64,000 bases of DNA, from NCBI RefSeq assembly GCF_019904295.1, contig NZ_CP065359.1, forward strand, positions 955,001-1,019,000, written 5' to 3'. The notes beneath the pieces are model-generated. The model worked only from the letters and a program-made list of their open reading frames with translations. It made no database searches and was not told the DNA's origin. The translations under genes were made by a program, and so were the position numbers. Source of the stretch: Ruegeria sp. SCSIO 43209. Its GTDB lineage: Bacteria > Pseudomonadota > Alphaproteobacteria > Rhodobacterales > Rhodobacteraceae. This document shows positions 43,248-52,189 of the stretch, in pieces (position 1 is the stretch's first letter; the number at the start of each line of letters is the position of its first letter).

Positions 43248-44549
43248 TTAGGCCAACATGACCATCGGATTTTCCAGGTTGTCGACGATGGCTTGCAGCA
43301 GCTGAGCGCCAAGCGCGCCGTCGATGACCCGGTGATCGACCGACATGGTGACGGACATGACGGTTGCGACCGTCAGTTCTCCGTCATCGCCCACTATGGG
43401 TTTCTTGAGGCCGGTACCAACTGCGAGGATACCTGCATGCGGCGGGTTCACGATGGCATCGAAATTGTCGATGCCGAACATGCCGAGGTTCGAGACTGCG
43501 AAAGTACCGCCTTGGTACTCGTGCGGGGCCAGCTTGCGCTCGCGGGCGCGTCCGGCGAGGTCTTTCATCTCAGTCGACAGCGCCGACAGCGATTTGGTGT
43601 CGGCATCTTGCAGGACCGGAGTGAACAGACCGCCCTCGATGGCGACGGCAACAGCCACATCCGAAGGTTTCAGTTGCAGAACCCGGTCGCCCGCCCAGAC
43701 GGCGTTGCATTCGGGAACCTGCTGTAGTGCGTTGGCGACGGCTTTGATGATAAAGTCGTTGACGCTGAGCTTCACACCCCGGCCTTCGAGTTGCTTGTTC
43801 AACTGGCTGCGGAACTTGAGTAGCGCATCCAGCTTAATGTCGCGACGCAGGTAGAAATGCGGGATGGTCTGTTTGGCCTCAGACAGACGCGCGGCGATGG
43901 TCTTGCGCATGCCATCGAGTTTGATCTCTTCGTATTCGCGGCCTTCGTACATCTTGGCCACGGCGTCCGCCGATGGACCTGCGGGAGCGGCGGCGGTTTG
44001 GGCGGCTGCAGCAGCAGGCGCAGGTGCCGCTGCAGGTGCGGCTGTGGCGCTTTCCACATCGGCTTTGACGATACGGCCATGCGGGCCAGAACCTGAGATT
44101 TGAGCCAGATCCAGACCCTTTTGCGCGGCAATCCGACGAGCAAGGGGGGAGGCAAAAATACGACCGCCATCCGCTTTGGCCGGTGCCGCTGGGGCAGGGG
44201 CGGGCGCCTCGGGTGCCGCTGGTGCGGCAGCCTCGTTGCCCGCGGCGGCAGCTGGCGCAGCCGCGGGAGCAGCGGTTGGCGTTGCACCGATATCATCAGC
44301 GCTTTCCCCATCTTCCAGCAGGACTGCGATGGCGGTGTTGACTTTAACGCCTTCGGTTCCCTCAGGAATAAGGATCTTGCCGACGGTGCCTTCGTCAACG
44401 GCCTCGAACTCCATTGTTGCCTTGTCGGTTTCAATTTCGGCCAGCAGATCGCCCGAGGAGACGGTGTCGCCTTCCTTGACGAGCCATTTTGCAAGTGTGC
44501 CTTCCTCCATCGTCGGGGACAGGGCAGGCATCAGGATTTCGGTGGGCAT
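43248..44549 (-). CDS. pdhC: pyruvate dehydrogenase E2, dihydrolipoyl acetyltransferase
   Basis: 433 residues from the ATG at 44549, with GAGGAG seven bases upstream; the frame is open five more codons. Domains: one lipoyl domain (1-76, lipoyl-Lys43 in [12 protein letters not shown]), an Ala/Pro linker, the subunit-binding domain (about 135-170, [20 protein letters not shown]), a second linker and the catalytic core (about 205-433), with DHRVIDG near the end giving the active-site His and Asp. It transfers acetyl groups to CoA. It is last in pdhA-pdhB-orf86-pdhC. Confidence 0.97.
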   Translation of the reverse strand: MPTEILMPALSPTMEEGTLAKWLVKEGDTVSSGDLLAEIETDKATMEFEAVDEGTVGKILIPEGTEGVKVNTAIAVLLEDGESADDIGATPTAAPAAAPAAAAGNEAAAPAAPEAPAPAPAAPAKADGGRIFASPLARRIAAQKGLDLAQISGSGPHGRIVKADVESATAAPAAAPAPAAAAAQTAAAPAGPSADAVAKMYEGREYEEIKLDGMRKTIAARLSEAKQTIPHFYLRRDIKLDALLKFRSQLNKQLEGRGVKLSVNDFIIKAVANALQQVPECNAVWAGDRVLQLKPSDVAVAVAIEGGLFTPVLQDADTKSLSALSTEMKDLAGRARERKLAPHEYQGGTFAVSNLGMFGIDNFDAIVNPPHAGILAVGTGLKKPIVGDDGELTVATVMSVTMSVDHRVIDGALGAQLLQAIVDNLENPMVMLA

Positions 44550-44550
44550 T

Positions 44551-44811
44551 TCAGCGCTCCTCAATCAGAGTAATTTGGTCAAAGGGCGCCTTGGGGCGCC
44601 CGGTGCCGCGTGCGAGTGTCGCAATCGCAGCCTCGATTTTGTCTTTGTTCTCCGCCATCCAGACATAGGCGGTCTGGTGTGAGGGGCGCGCGCCGATCAA
44701 CCGCATATCCGCCGCCAATCGCTCGGGTACAAGCGCCCGCACGATGCGGTTGTCGATGTCAATCTCGACACGGTAGCATTCGGTTGCTGGATCGCGGCCC
44801 CTGATCTCCAT
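44551..44811 (-). CDS. small unknown protein within the pdh operon
   Basis: 86 residues; no family known to me. It starts [20 protein letters not shown] and ends [14 protein letters not shown]. It lies tightly in the operon: its ATG overlaps the pdhB stop (TAATG) and its stop is one base from the pdhC ATG, so the spacing alone argues for a translated gene. It has beta-alpha character and a [11 protein letters not shown] helix. It could act in complex assembly or regulation; this is inference only. Confidence 0.75.
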   Translation of the reverse strand: MEIRGRDPATECYRVEIDIDNRIVRALVPERLAADMRLIGARPSHQTAYVWMAENKDKIEAAIATLARGTGRPKAPFDQITLIEER

Positions 44812-46184
44812 TACCGGTAGGTCACCTGTTTCACCGCAGCGATCACCTCATCAGTGGTGATCAGCGCCAGCTTTTCGAGGTTCGCCGCATATGGCATCGG
44901 AACATCTTTGCCGGTGAGGGTGATGACCGGGGCGTCGAGATAATCGAACGCTTCCTGCATGACGACCGAGCTGATGTAGCTACCAACGGAACCTTGCGGC
45001 CAGCCTTCTTCGACGGTCACAAGACGGTTGGTTTTCATCACCGAGTTGATGATCGCGCCGGTGTCCATCGGGCGGATAGTGCGCAGGTCGATCACCTCGG
45101 CGCTGATGCCGTCTTCGGCCAGCTTGTCGGCGGCTTCCAGCGCATATTGCATGCCGATGCCGAAGCTGACGATGGTCACGTCAGAGCCTTCGCGCCAGAT
45201 GCGGGCCTTGCCCAGCGGGATGGTCAGGTCATCCACTTGCGGCACGTCGAAGGACCGGCCGTAGAGGATTTCGTTTTCCAGGAAGACCACGGGGTTCGGG
45301 TCGCGGATGGCCGATTTCAGCAAACCTTTGGCATCGGCTGCGGAATAGGGCATCACCACTTTTAGACCTGGCACCTGCATGTACCATGCGGCGTAGTCCT
45401 GCGAGTGTTGCGCGGCCACGCGGGCAGCGGCACCGTTAGGGCCACGGAATACGATCGGACAGCCCATCTGACCGCCAGACATATAAAGCGTTTTGGCGGC
45501 AGAGTTGATGATCTGGTCAATCGCCTGCATGGCGAAGTTGAAGGTCATGAACTCGACAATCGGTTTCAGCCCGCCAAAGGCCGAGCCGACGGCGATGCCG
45601 GTGAAGCCGTGTTCAGTGATCGGGGTGTCGATGACACGTTTGGCACCGAATTCATCGAGCAGGCCTTGAGAGATTTTATAGGCGCCCTGATATTCAGCGA
45701 CTTCTTCGCCCATCAGATAGACATCTTCGTCGCCGCGCATTTCTTCGGCCATCGCGTCGCGCAAGGCTTCGCGGACGGTTTGCTGCGCCACCTCGGCGTC
45801 GGCAGGCCAATCGGGCGACAGATCCACAACCGGAGCAGCGGGGGCTGCTGCGGCAGGAGCGGGGGCCTCAACCGCCGCAGGGGCGGCTTCGGCCTCCGCT
45901 GCGGCTGCGGGCGCAGCCACGGGCAGGGCGGAGGCGTCTTCACCATCTTCGACCAGGATCGCGATAGGGGTGTTTACTTTGACCCCTTCGGTGCCCTCGC
46001 TGATCAGAATCTTACCGACGATGCCTTCATCGACGGCTTCGAACTCCATCGTCGCCTTGTCAGTTTCGATCTCGGCCATGATGTCGCCCGAGGATACGGT
46101 GTCGCCTTCCTTGACCAGCCACTTGGCCAATGTGCCCTCTTCCATCGTGGGCGAAAGGGCGGGCATGAGAATTTCGGTTGCCAT
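44811..46184 (-). CDS. pdhB: pyruvate dehydrogenase E1 beta with N-terminal lipoyl domain
   Basis: 457 residues. Usual E1 beta is about 330 residues; here a complete lipoyl domain (1-80, Lys43 in ETDKATMEF) and an Ala/Pro linker (about 80-130) precede it. This is a known alphaproteobacterial arrangement. The catalytic part has [58 protein letters not shown] and [13 protein letters not shown]. With PdhA it decarboxylates pyruvate using thiamine diphosphate. Its lipoyl domain is nearly identical in protein sequence to that of PdhC. Confidence 0.97.
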   Translation of the reverse strand: MATEILMPALSPTMEEGTLAKWLVKEGDTVSSGDIMAEIETDKATMEFEAVDEGIVGKILISEGTEGVKVNTPIAILVEDGEDASALPVAAPAAAAEAEAAPAAVEAPAPAAAAPAAPVVDLSPDWPADAEVAQQTVREALRDAMAEEMRGDEDVYLMGEEVAEYQGAYKISQGLLDEFGAKRVIDTPITEHGFTGIAVGSAFGGLKPIVEFMTFNFAMQAIDQIINSAAKTLYMSGGQMGCPIVFRGPNGAAARVAAQHSQDYAAWYMQVPGLKVVMPYSAADAKGLLKSAIRDPNPVVFLENEILYGRSFDVPQVDDLTIPLGKARIWREGSDVTIVSFGIGMQYALEAADKLAEDGISAEVIDLRTIRPMDTGAIINSVMKTNRLVTVEEGWPQGSVGSYISSVVMQEAFDYLDAPVITLTGKDVPMPYAANLEKLALITTDEVIAAVKQVTYR

Positions 46185-46199
46185 GTCTTATTCGTCCTC

Positions 46200-47189
46200 T
46201 CAGGCGTAGATATCAGTCCAGAGCTCGTCCAGCGACGGCTCGGGGCTTTCTTTCGAGAATTCGGCGGCCTGATTGACGACCTCTTTGATCTCTTTGTCGA
46301 TCGCCTTCAGGTCATCCTCGGTCGCGTGTTTGCCGGTCAGCAGCAGCTCGCGTACATGTTCGATCGGGTCGCTTTGTTCGCGGACCTTCTGAACCTCTTC
46401 GCGTGTACGGTACTTGGCCGGGTCAGACATCGAGTGGCCGCGATAGCGGTAGGTTTTCACCTCGAGGATGTAGGGACCTTTGCCCGCACGGCAGTGGGCG
46501 ACCGCTTTTTCACCTGCGGCTTTGACGGCCAGCACATCCATGCCGTTCACCATTTCACCCGGTATTCCGAAGGCTTGACCGCGGTGGTAGATGTCGGCCG
46601 AAGAGGTCGAGCGTGCTTGCGCGGTACCCATGGCATACTGGTTGTTCTCGATCACGAATACCACCGGCAGTTCCCAAAGAGCAGCCATATTGAAGGTCTC
46701 ATAGACCTGACCCTGGTTGGCCGCGCCGTCACCGAAATAGGTGAAGGTGACGCCGCCGTTCTCTTTATACTTGTCAGCAAAGGCCAAACCCGCACCCAGC
46801 GGAACCTGTGCGCCGACGATGCCATGGCCGCCATAGAAATTCTTCTCTTTCGAGAACATGTGCATCGAGCCGCCTTTGCCTTTGGACAGCCCGCCTTCGC
46901 GACCGGTCAATTCGGCCATTACGCCGCCCGGGTCCATTCCACAGGCCAGCATGTGGCCGTGATCGCGATAGGACGTGATGCGCTTGTCGCCTTCTTTGGC
47001 CGCGGCCTCAAGGCCGACAACAACCGCTTCCTGACCGATGTAGAGGTGGCAGAAACCCCCGATCAGACCCATGCCGTAGAGTTGACCTGCCTTTTCCTCG
47101 AATCGGCGGATCAGCAGCATCTCGCGGTAATATGTGGTCAGTTCGTCCGCAGAAACATTTGGTTTCTTTGTGGTTTTTCGCGCAGCCAT
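46200..47189 (-). CDS. pdhA: pyruvate dehydrogenase E1 alpha
   Basis: 329 residues. The thiamine diphosphate motif GDGAANQGQVYETFNMAALW (GDG...N) and the following VFVIENNQYAMGTAQAR are present, as is the regulatory-loop-like YRYRGHSMSDPAKYRTREEV. The start MAARKTTKKPNVSADELTTY is supported by GGGGGAGA upstream. First gene of the operon, 15 bases before pdhB. A palindrome 26 bases upstream of the ATG, shared with lpdA, is a probable operator. Confidence 0.97.
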   Translation of the reverse strand: MAARKTTKKPNVSADELTTYYREMLLIRRFEEKAGQLYGMGLIGGFCHLYIGQEAVVVGLEAAAKEGDKRITSYRDHGHMLACGMDPGGVMAELTGREGGLSKGKGGSMHMFSKEKNFYGGHGIVGAQVPLGAGLAFADKYKENGGVTFTYFGDGAANQGQVYETFNMAALWELPVVFVIENNQYAMGTAQARSTSSADIYHRGQAFGIPGEMVNGMDVLAVKAAGEKAVAHCRAGKGPYILEVKTYRYRGHSMSDPAKYRTREEVQKVREQSDPIEHVRELLLTGKHATEDDLKAIDKEIKEVVNQAAEFSKESPEPSLDELWTDIYA

Positions 47190-47214
47190 AGTGGCGATCT
47201 CCCCCTTTCGGCAA

Positions 47215-47236
47215 GATAGTTTAGCGTTAAACTATC
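47215..47236. promoter_or_regulatory. 22-bp perfect palindrome before pdhA (candidate operator)
   Basis: GATAGTTTA-GCGT-TAAACTATC. On the minus strand the core reads AGTTTA-ACGC-TAAACT, the same as the site before lpdA apart from one base (ACGG there). Its position just upstream of the ribosome site fits a repressor. Confidence 0.7.
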
Positions 47237-47361
47237 TCATAGAGCATTTCACACGTTCTGGCGAGTACTAATGTTACGTGAGGGCAGGATACGCGAGTTG
47301 CGGCCTGCCACAGCTTATCTTCCGGGCGTTAAGGTACAGAGATTCTTAGTCAAAAATTTCG

Positions 47362-47661
47362 TCAGCGGATGACGATCTCATCCGCGCGGATCATGCCGAG
47401 CACTGAGCGGGCCTGTTGATCCAGCAGATCGAGATCCAGATAGGTGTCTGACAGTCGGCGGGTCAGGTTCTCCATCTGCTCGATTTCGGCGTTCAGCTGC
47501 GCCAGATCGCGAGACAAAACATCGCGCTCGGCGGCAATCTCGACCCGGCGAAACAGACCGTAATCCCCTTGAACGGCGGCAAAGGTGAAATACACCCCCA
47601 GCATGAAGGCGATCGTGAAGAAAATGAAGGCCCCTAAACCGGGCCGATTGGAACGGGACAC
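47362..47661 (-). CDS. ftsB: cell division protein FtsB (septum formation initiator family)
   Basis: 99 residues from a GTG at 47661; the open frame continues upstream to 47856 but extra residues do not fit. One N-terminal membrane helix (about 9-29, GAFIFFTIAFMLGVYFTFAA) precedes a coiled coil (VLSRDLAQLNAEIEQMENLT) and DLDLLDQQARSVLGMIRADE, where the DxxxLDExAR pattern of DivIC/FtsB is visible. It links FtsQ and FtsL in the divisome. It follows pgk on the same strand after about 130 bases. Confidence 0.85.
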   Translation of the reverse strand: MSRSNRPGLGAFIFFTIAFMLGVYFTFAAVQGDYGLFRRVEIAAERDVLSRDLAQLNAEIEQMENLTRRLSDTYLDLDLLDQQARSVLGMIRADEIVIR

Positions 47662-47791
47662 TGTGTTAACCGCCGTGTGAAATACTGCCTCAGAAACGCA
47701 CCCTTTTTGGATGTCTCGACGCACTATGTCACAGGTGATTCGGCTTGTGAATCCCCTGAGTAGAAAAAGCTGAGACCTGAGGTTTGAGCGC

Positions 47792-48982
47792 TTACGGGTC
47801 CAGCGCGGCCACACCCGGCAAGGTCTTGCCTTCCATCCATTCAAGGAAGGCACCACCAGCAGTAGAGATATATGAGAAATCCGTTGCCGCGCCCGAGGCG
47901 TTCAGCGCGGCCACCGTGTCGCCCCCGCCCGCGACCGAGGTCAGCTTGCCATCGCGGGTTAGTGCTGCGGCCTTCAGCGCCGCCACATTGGTTGCGGCAT
48001 CGAACGGGGTCAGCTCAAACGCCCCCAGTGGGCCGTTCCAAATCAGGGTCTGGCTTTTTTCCAGCACTTCGGACACGGCTGCGACGCTTTCGGGACCGGC
48101 GTCTAGGATCATCGAGTCAGAAGGGCACTGATCAGCGGGCAGCACCTGATGCGGCGCGTTGGCCTCGAACACTTCGGCCACGACGATGTCGCGCGGCAGG
48201 ACGATCGTACAGCCAGCGGCTTCGGCCTTGCCGAGGATTTCGGCGGCGGTATCGGTCATAGCGTGCTCGGCCAGCGATTTGCCGACATCGATCCCCTGGG
48301 CCAGTAGGAATGTATTCGCCATCCCGCCACCGATGACCAGATAGTCAACCTTCTCGATCAGGTTGCCCAGCAGGTCCAGCTTGGTCGACACTTTGGCGCC
48401 CCCGACAACCGCTGTGACAGGCCGCTTGGGTGCGCCCAAGGCGGCTTCAAGCGCGCTCAGTTCCTGCTGCATCAAGCGCCCGGCACAGGCGGGCAGCAGA
48501 CGGGCCAGCGCCTCGGTCGAGCTGTGGGCGCGGTGCGCGGCCGAGAAGGCATCGTTGCAATAGATGTCGCCCAGCTTTGCCATGCCTTGGGCAAGTGGGA
48601 CGCTGTTCTTGGTCTCCTCGGCATGGAAGCGGGTGTTTTCCAGCAGCAGAACCTCACCTTCCGTCAGGGCGGAGGCGGCGGTTTCAGCCTCATAGCCCAC
48701 GCAATCATCGGCAAAGCGCACGGGAGCCCCAAAAGCGGATTCAAGTGCTGGCACAAGCTGCTTCAATGACAGCTCGGGTACATGCCGACCACCGGGGCGT
48801 CCGAAATGGGCCAGCAGGATAGGTTTACCGCCTGCGGCGAGGATATCGCGCACGGTTGGCACGATCCGTTGAATGCGGGTGTCGTCGGTCACCACGCCAT
48901 CCGCGACCGGTACGTTGATATCCACGCGCACCAGAACCCGCTTACCGCCAAGATCCATATCGTCCAGAGATTTCCAGCCCAT
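47792..48982 (-). CDS. pgk: phosphoglycerate kinase
   Basis: 396 residues from the ATG at 48982 (AAGGA eight bases upstream; [20 protein letters not shown] is the family start). It catalyses ATP formation from 1,3-bisphosphoglycerate. Landmarks are [87 protein letters not shown] and the C-terminal [17 protein letters not shown] nucleotide loop. It is divergent from the cyclophilin pair. Confidence 0.97.
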   Translation of the reverse strand: MGWKSLDDMDLGGKRVLVRVDINVPVADGVVTDDTRIQRIVPTVRDILAAGGKPILLAHFGRPGGRHVPELSLKQLVPALESAFGAPVRFADDCVGYEAETAASALTEGEVLLLENTRFHAEETKNSVPLAQGMAKLGDIYCNDAFSAAHRAHSSTEALARLLPACAGRLMQQELSALEAALGAPKRPVTAVVGGAKVSTKLDLLGNLIEKVDYLVIGGGMANTFLLAQGIDVGKSLAEHAMTDTAAEILGKAEAAGCTIVLPRDIVVAEVFEANAPHQVLPADQCPSDSMILDAGPESVAAVSEVLEKSQTLIWNGPLGAFELTPFDAATNVAALKAAALTRDGKLTSVAGGGDTVAALNASGAATDFSYISTAGGAFLEWMEGKTLPGVAALDP

Positions 48983-49117
48983 CGCGCTCATCCTTGCCCA
49001 TTGCATCCAGTTTCAGCGGTTCTTTTCCTGCATTTTGCGTTCAGGTCAATGCGTCACTTGGCATTCGCGCGCCCGCGTCATAGGTATTTGCGCAAGTTTC
49101 AAAGACAGGAGGGCCAG

Positions 49118-49624
49118 ATGGCCGAGATCAAAGACCCCGAAAACACGATCATCATTGAGCTGAAAGACGGCAATGTCGTCATCGAATTGCTGCCCGACGT
49201 GGCCCCTCAGCACTCGGCCCGCATGAAAGAGCTGGCGCGTGGTGGTGAATATGACAACGTCGCCTTCCACCGTGTGATCGACGGGTTCATGGCGCAAACC
49301 GGCGATGTGCAGCATGGCGACATGGAAGACGGGTTCAACATTCGTATGGCGGGCACCGGTGGATCGTCGCTGCCGAACGTTCCGGCAGAGTTTTCGAAAC
49401 TGCCCCATGATCGCGGCACGTTGGGTGCGGCACGCTCGGCCAACCCGGATTCGGCAAACTCGCAGTTCTTCATCAACTTCAAGGACAACCATTTCCTGAA
49501 CGGCCAGTACACCGTGTATGGCCGCGTCATCGACGGGATGGAGCATGTAGACGCGATTGTGCGTGGTGAGCCGCCAGCGAGCCCCGACCGCATGATCAGC
49601 GTTAAGGTGGCTGCTGATGCATAA
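49118..49624 (+). CDS. cytoplasmic cyclophilin-type peptidyl-prolyl isomerase
   Basis: 168 residues from the ATG at 49118 with AGGAGGG five bases upstream; the very long upstream frame is antisense to pgk. Cyclophilin motifs are FHRVIDGFMAQTGDV, GGSSLPNVPAEFSKLPHDRG, ANPDSANSQFFINFKDNHFL and GQYTVYGRVIDGMEHVD. No signal peptide, so it acts in the cytoplasm. The last eight bases overlap the next cyclophilin gene, which is exported. Confidence 0.95.
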   Translation: MAEIKDPENTIIIELKDGNVVIELLPDVAPQHSARMKELARGGEYDNVAFHRVIDGFMAQTGDVQHGDMEDGFNIRMAGTGGSSLPNVPAEFSKLPHDRGTLGAARSANPDSANSQFFINFKDNHFLNGQYTVYGRVIDGMEHVDAIVRGEPPASPDRMISVKVAADA

Positions 49625-50165
49625 GCTGGCTGCAGTTTTTGCCTTGCTGGCCAGCCCTGCGCTGGCAACCGGGCTTGAGATTGAGATCGAGGGCGAGGGC
49701 GCCAATGGCACCGTCACCGTTGATCTATTCGAGGATATTGCACCCAAGCATGTAGAGCAGATCACCGCTCTGGCCGCTGCGGGTCAGTACGATGGGGTTG
49801 TGTTCCACCGTGTGATCGATGGGTTCATGGCGCAGACCGGCGATGTTGAGTTTGGCCGTGTCGGTGGCGACATGCGTCGTGCGGGTACGGGTGGATCGGA
49901 TCGCCCTGATCTGCCTGCTGAATTCTCGGATTTCAATTATGACCGGGGCGTCGTGGGTATGGCGCGGGCGCAGGACCCAGACAGCGCGAACTCGCAATTC
50001 TTCATTATGTTCGAGCCCGGCCCGTTCCTGAATGGTCAGTACACGGTTGTTGGTCAGGTGACAGAAGGGATGGACGTGGTCGATGCGATCAAGCGGGGCG
50101 ATGGCCCTAATGGCGCAGTGATCGGACAACCGGATGCGATGAAAAAGGTCACGGTGACCGAATAA
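49617..50165 (+). CDS. exported cyclophilin-type peptidyl-prolyl isomerase
   Basis: 182 residues with a signal peptide (MHKLAAVFALLASPALA). The mature protein has the same cyclophilin core as its neighbour (VVFHRVIDGFMAQTGDVEFG, DLPAEFSDFNYDRGVVGMAR, DPDSANSQFFIMFEPGPFLN), so the pair looks like an ancient tandem duplication split between cytoplasm and periplasm. The ATG lies inside the end of the upstream gene (ATGCATAA), suggesting coupled translation. It ends at a bidirectional terminator. Confidence 0.95.
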   Translation: MHKLAAVFALLASPALATGLEIEIEGEGANGTVTVDLFEDIAPKHVEQITALAAAGQYDGVVFHRVIDGFMAQTGDVEFGRVGGDMRRAGTGGSDRPDLPAEFSDFNYDRGVVGMARAQDPDSANSQFFIMFEPGPFLNGQYTVVGQVTEGMDVVDAIKRGDGPNGAVIGQPDAMKKVTVTE

Positions 50166-50204
50166 AAGAAAACCCCGGCGCGCTTCTGCGGGCCGGGGGT
50201 TCTT
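50164..50204. terminator. bidirectional terminator, cyclophilin pair / aqpZ
   Basis: AACCCCGGC (50171-50179) pairs with GCCGGGGGTT (50192-50201), with A-rich and T-rich flanks. Confidence 0.8.
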
Positions 50205-50216
50205 GATGCGGCCGGG

Positions 50217-50906
50217 TCAATCGTCGTCCGACATCGCCCGCCAGATCAGTGCGCCAATCGCACCGCCGATCAAAGGTGCCACCCAGAACAGCCAGAGCTG
50301 CGCCAGTGCCGGTCCGTCAGCAAACAACGCCACGCCGGTTGACCGGGCGGGATTTACGGAGGTGTTGGTCACCGGAATCGAGATCAGGTGGATCAGCGTT
50401 AACCCCAAACCAATCGCAATCGGGGCGAACCCGGCAGGCGCGCCGCTGGAGGTCGCGCCGAGAATGATCACGATGAAGAACGCGGTCATGACGATTTCGA
50501 TGATCAATGCGGACATCATCGAATAGCCTTCGGGTGACGCCTCGCCATACCCGTTCGAAGCAAATCCTCCGACACCTTCGAATCCGGGCGCGCCACTGAC
50601 GATCAGGTACAGCACCGCTGCTGCGGCGATCGCTCCGATCACCTGCGCGATCCAGTAGGGGATCAGATCCTTGGCATCGAACCGCCCGCCGATCATCAGC
50701 CCAAGGCTGACCGCCGGGTTGAAATGCCCGCCCGAGATATGACCGACCGCGTAGGCCATGGTCAGCACCGTTAGGCCGAAAGCGAACGAAACGCCCAGCC
50801 AGCCGATACCCACATCGGCCACACCTGCAGCCAGTACCGCGCTGCCGCAGCCGCCGAGTACCAGCCAGAATGTACCGAAGAATTCGGCCATGAGTTTTGA
50901 TGACAT
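50217..50906 (-). CDS. aqpZ: aquaporin Z-like water channel
   Basis: 229 residues from the ATG at 50906 (GGAGGG six bases upstream; the frame opens seven codons earlier). Six membrane helices with two half-helix NPA motifs: [15 protein letters not shown] and [14 protein letters not shown]. The selectivity-filter Arg follows the second NPA, and the narrow water-type pattern ([20 protein letters not shown]) argues for AqpZ rather than a glycerol facilitator. It sits in the inner membrane and gives osmotic water exchange. Confidence 0.95.
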   Translation of the reverse strand: MSSKLMAEFFGTFWLVLGGCGSAVLAAGVADVGIGWLGVSFAFGLTVLTMAYAVGHISGGHFNPAVSLGLMIGGRFDAKDLIPYWIAQVIGAIAAAAVLYLIVSGAPGFEGVGGFASNGYGEASPEGYSMMSALIIEIVMTAFFIVIILGATSSGAPAGFAPIAIGLGLTLIHLISIPVTNTSVNPARSTGVALFADGPALAQLWLFWVAPLIGGAIGALIWRAMSDDD

Positions 50907-51145
50907 GAAAAGCCCTCCAGAAATCAATGACTTTAAGGTTAATTCAAAAAACGCTTTTTGTGAAACTGTGAGAATGCGGGGAATTTTCCTTCAAGACACG
51001 TCAGATAGGGGGGCTGTTAGGGAATATGCTTATTCCGGTGTGTTGGCGATTAAGAACGACACACTCGGCCCAACTTGCGTTTTTCTCCTTTGCGCCCCAA
51101 TGTCCGGTATCGGTTTTGGGCTTGTGATGTGGCGGGGGTATCAAA

Positions 51146-51511
51146 GTGAAGTTCAAAAAACTGTATTCGGATGCTCAAGGCGAAAGCCATTGGAAAGACA
51201 TCGAAGTCGAACTTGAAGAGCAAAGCTTTGCACCACCTGCGAAAGCAATCGAGATTTCAAAGCCAGAAGCTGTCAAGCAAACCATGTTCTTGAGACTCAA
51301 GAAGGGTTGGGATGAGCCAATTCATCCCACACCTGTCGCTCAAAAGCTCATTTGTCTTTCTGGCTCAGTGCGCGTGACCGCGAGCGACGGGGAATTCAGA
51401 GATATTGGTCCGGGTGACGTCTGGCATATGGAAGACAAACATGGCAAAGGCCACCACACAGTTGTAACAAGCGATGATGATTTTCTTTCGATGATCGTGC
51501 AGTACGAGTAG
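51146..51511 (+). CDS. small cupin-like protein
   Basis: 121 residues from a GTG at 51146 with GGCGGGGG upstream. A single beta-barrel cupin is suggested by PIHPTPVAQKLICLSGSVRV, then TASDGEFRDIGPGDVWHMED, KHGKGHHTVVTSDDDF. The metal-site histidines of canonical cupins are only partly kept (HP..., HMEDKHGKGHH). It is AT-richer than its neighbours and stands alone between aqpZ and bactofilin, with about 240 empty bases upstream, so it may be acquired. Function unknown. Confidence 0.7.
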   Translation: MKFKKLYSDAQGESHWKDIEVELEEQSFAPPAKAIEISKPEAVKQTMFLRLKKGWDEPIHPTPVAQKLICLSGSVRVTASDGEFRDIGPGDVWHMEDKHGKGHHTVVTSDDDFLSMIVQYE

Positions 51512-51630
51512 CGGGGGCAACGCAGACCAAGCCCTCCTGATCAACCAAGCGCATTGCGGCACTTGCGCGGTGTAAGGCCGCTTCGTCCCGCATTGAGGTC
51601 ATTGTCAGATTTATACGAACACTCCAAAAT

Positions 51631-51663
51631 AAAAAAAAACGCCGCAGGGTATCCTGCGGCGTT
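51631..51663 (-). terminator. bactofilin terminator
   Basis: On the minus strand AACGCCGCAGG-ATAC-CCTGCGGCGTT runs into nine T. Confidence 0.93.
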
Positions 51664-51688
51664 GCTGATTGGTCTTGCCGATAAGTGT

Positions 51689-52189
51689 TTACTGCTTCAC
51701 TTCCGCCGCCGGGTTGGCACCCGATTTGCCGCTGCGGCCCGGGTTCAGCGGGTCGTCCTGACGCTGCACCGAACCTTCGAAATGCGCGCCGCTTTCAATG
51801 GCGATGGTCTTGTGAATGATGTCGCCTTCGACGCGGGCGGTCGAGGTCAGGCGGACCTTCAGGCCACGGACGCGGCCCACGATACGGCCGTTGACCACTA
51901 CGTCATCTGCAGTGACTTCGCCCTTGATGGTGGCAGTCTCGCCGATGGTCAGCAGATGGGCGCGGATGTCTCCTTCGACGGTGCCCTCGACCTGGATATC
52001 GCCCGAGGTCTTGATGTTACCGGTGATGTGCAAATCCGAGGACAGCACCGATGCGGGTGGCTTGGGCTTGGGAGGGGTGCTGGCCTTTGTTTCAGCCGGT
52101 GCAGGTGTTGCCGGAGTGGCCGGAGCGGCTGGTTTTGCTGCCTCAGTCTCTTTCGATCCGGGTTCGTTGATTTTGCTCTTAGAAAACAT
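51689..52189 (-). CDS. bactofilin (polymer-forming cytoskeletal protein)
   Basis: 166 residues. A Pro/Ala-rich N-terminus (about 10-50) precedes the right-handed beta-helix bactofilin domain (about 52-140): SVLSSDLHITGNIKTSGDIQ, VEGTVEGDIRAHLLTIGETA, KGEVTADDVVVNGRIVGRVR, VEGDIIHKTIAIESGAHFEG. Bactofilins self-polymerise without nucleotide and recruit cell-wall enzymes. The start overlaps the end of the M23 peptidase gene by 11 bases, a coupling seen in many bacteria and matching a shared role in cell shape. Confidence 0.94.
   Translation of the reverse strand: MFSKSKINEPGSKETEAAKPAAPATPATPAPAETKASTPPKPKPPASVLSSDLHITGNIKTSGDIQVEGTVEGDIRAHLLTIGETATIKGEVTADDVVVNGRIVGRVRGLKVRLTSTARVEGDIIHKTIAIESGAHFEGSVQRQDDPLNPGRSGKSGANPAAEVKQ

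Noticed and set aside
43980..44290. GCx-rich repeated sequence in pdhC (and 45830-45930 in pdhB)
   Set aside because: Codons for Ala/Pro flexible linkers between domains, not a DNA repeat or CRISPR.
45405..47219. 604-residue + strand frame over pdhA/pdhB
   Set aside because: Shadow; composition (Gly/Arg/His/Phe) is typical of the reverse of Ala/Glu-rich coding DNA.
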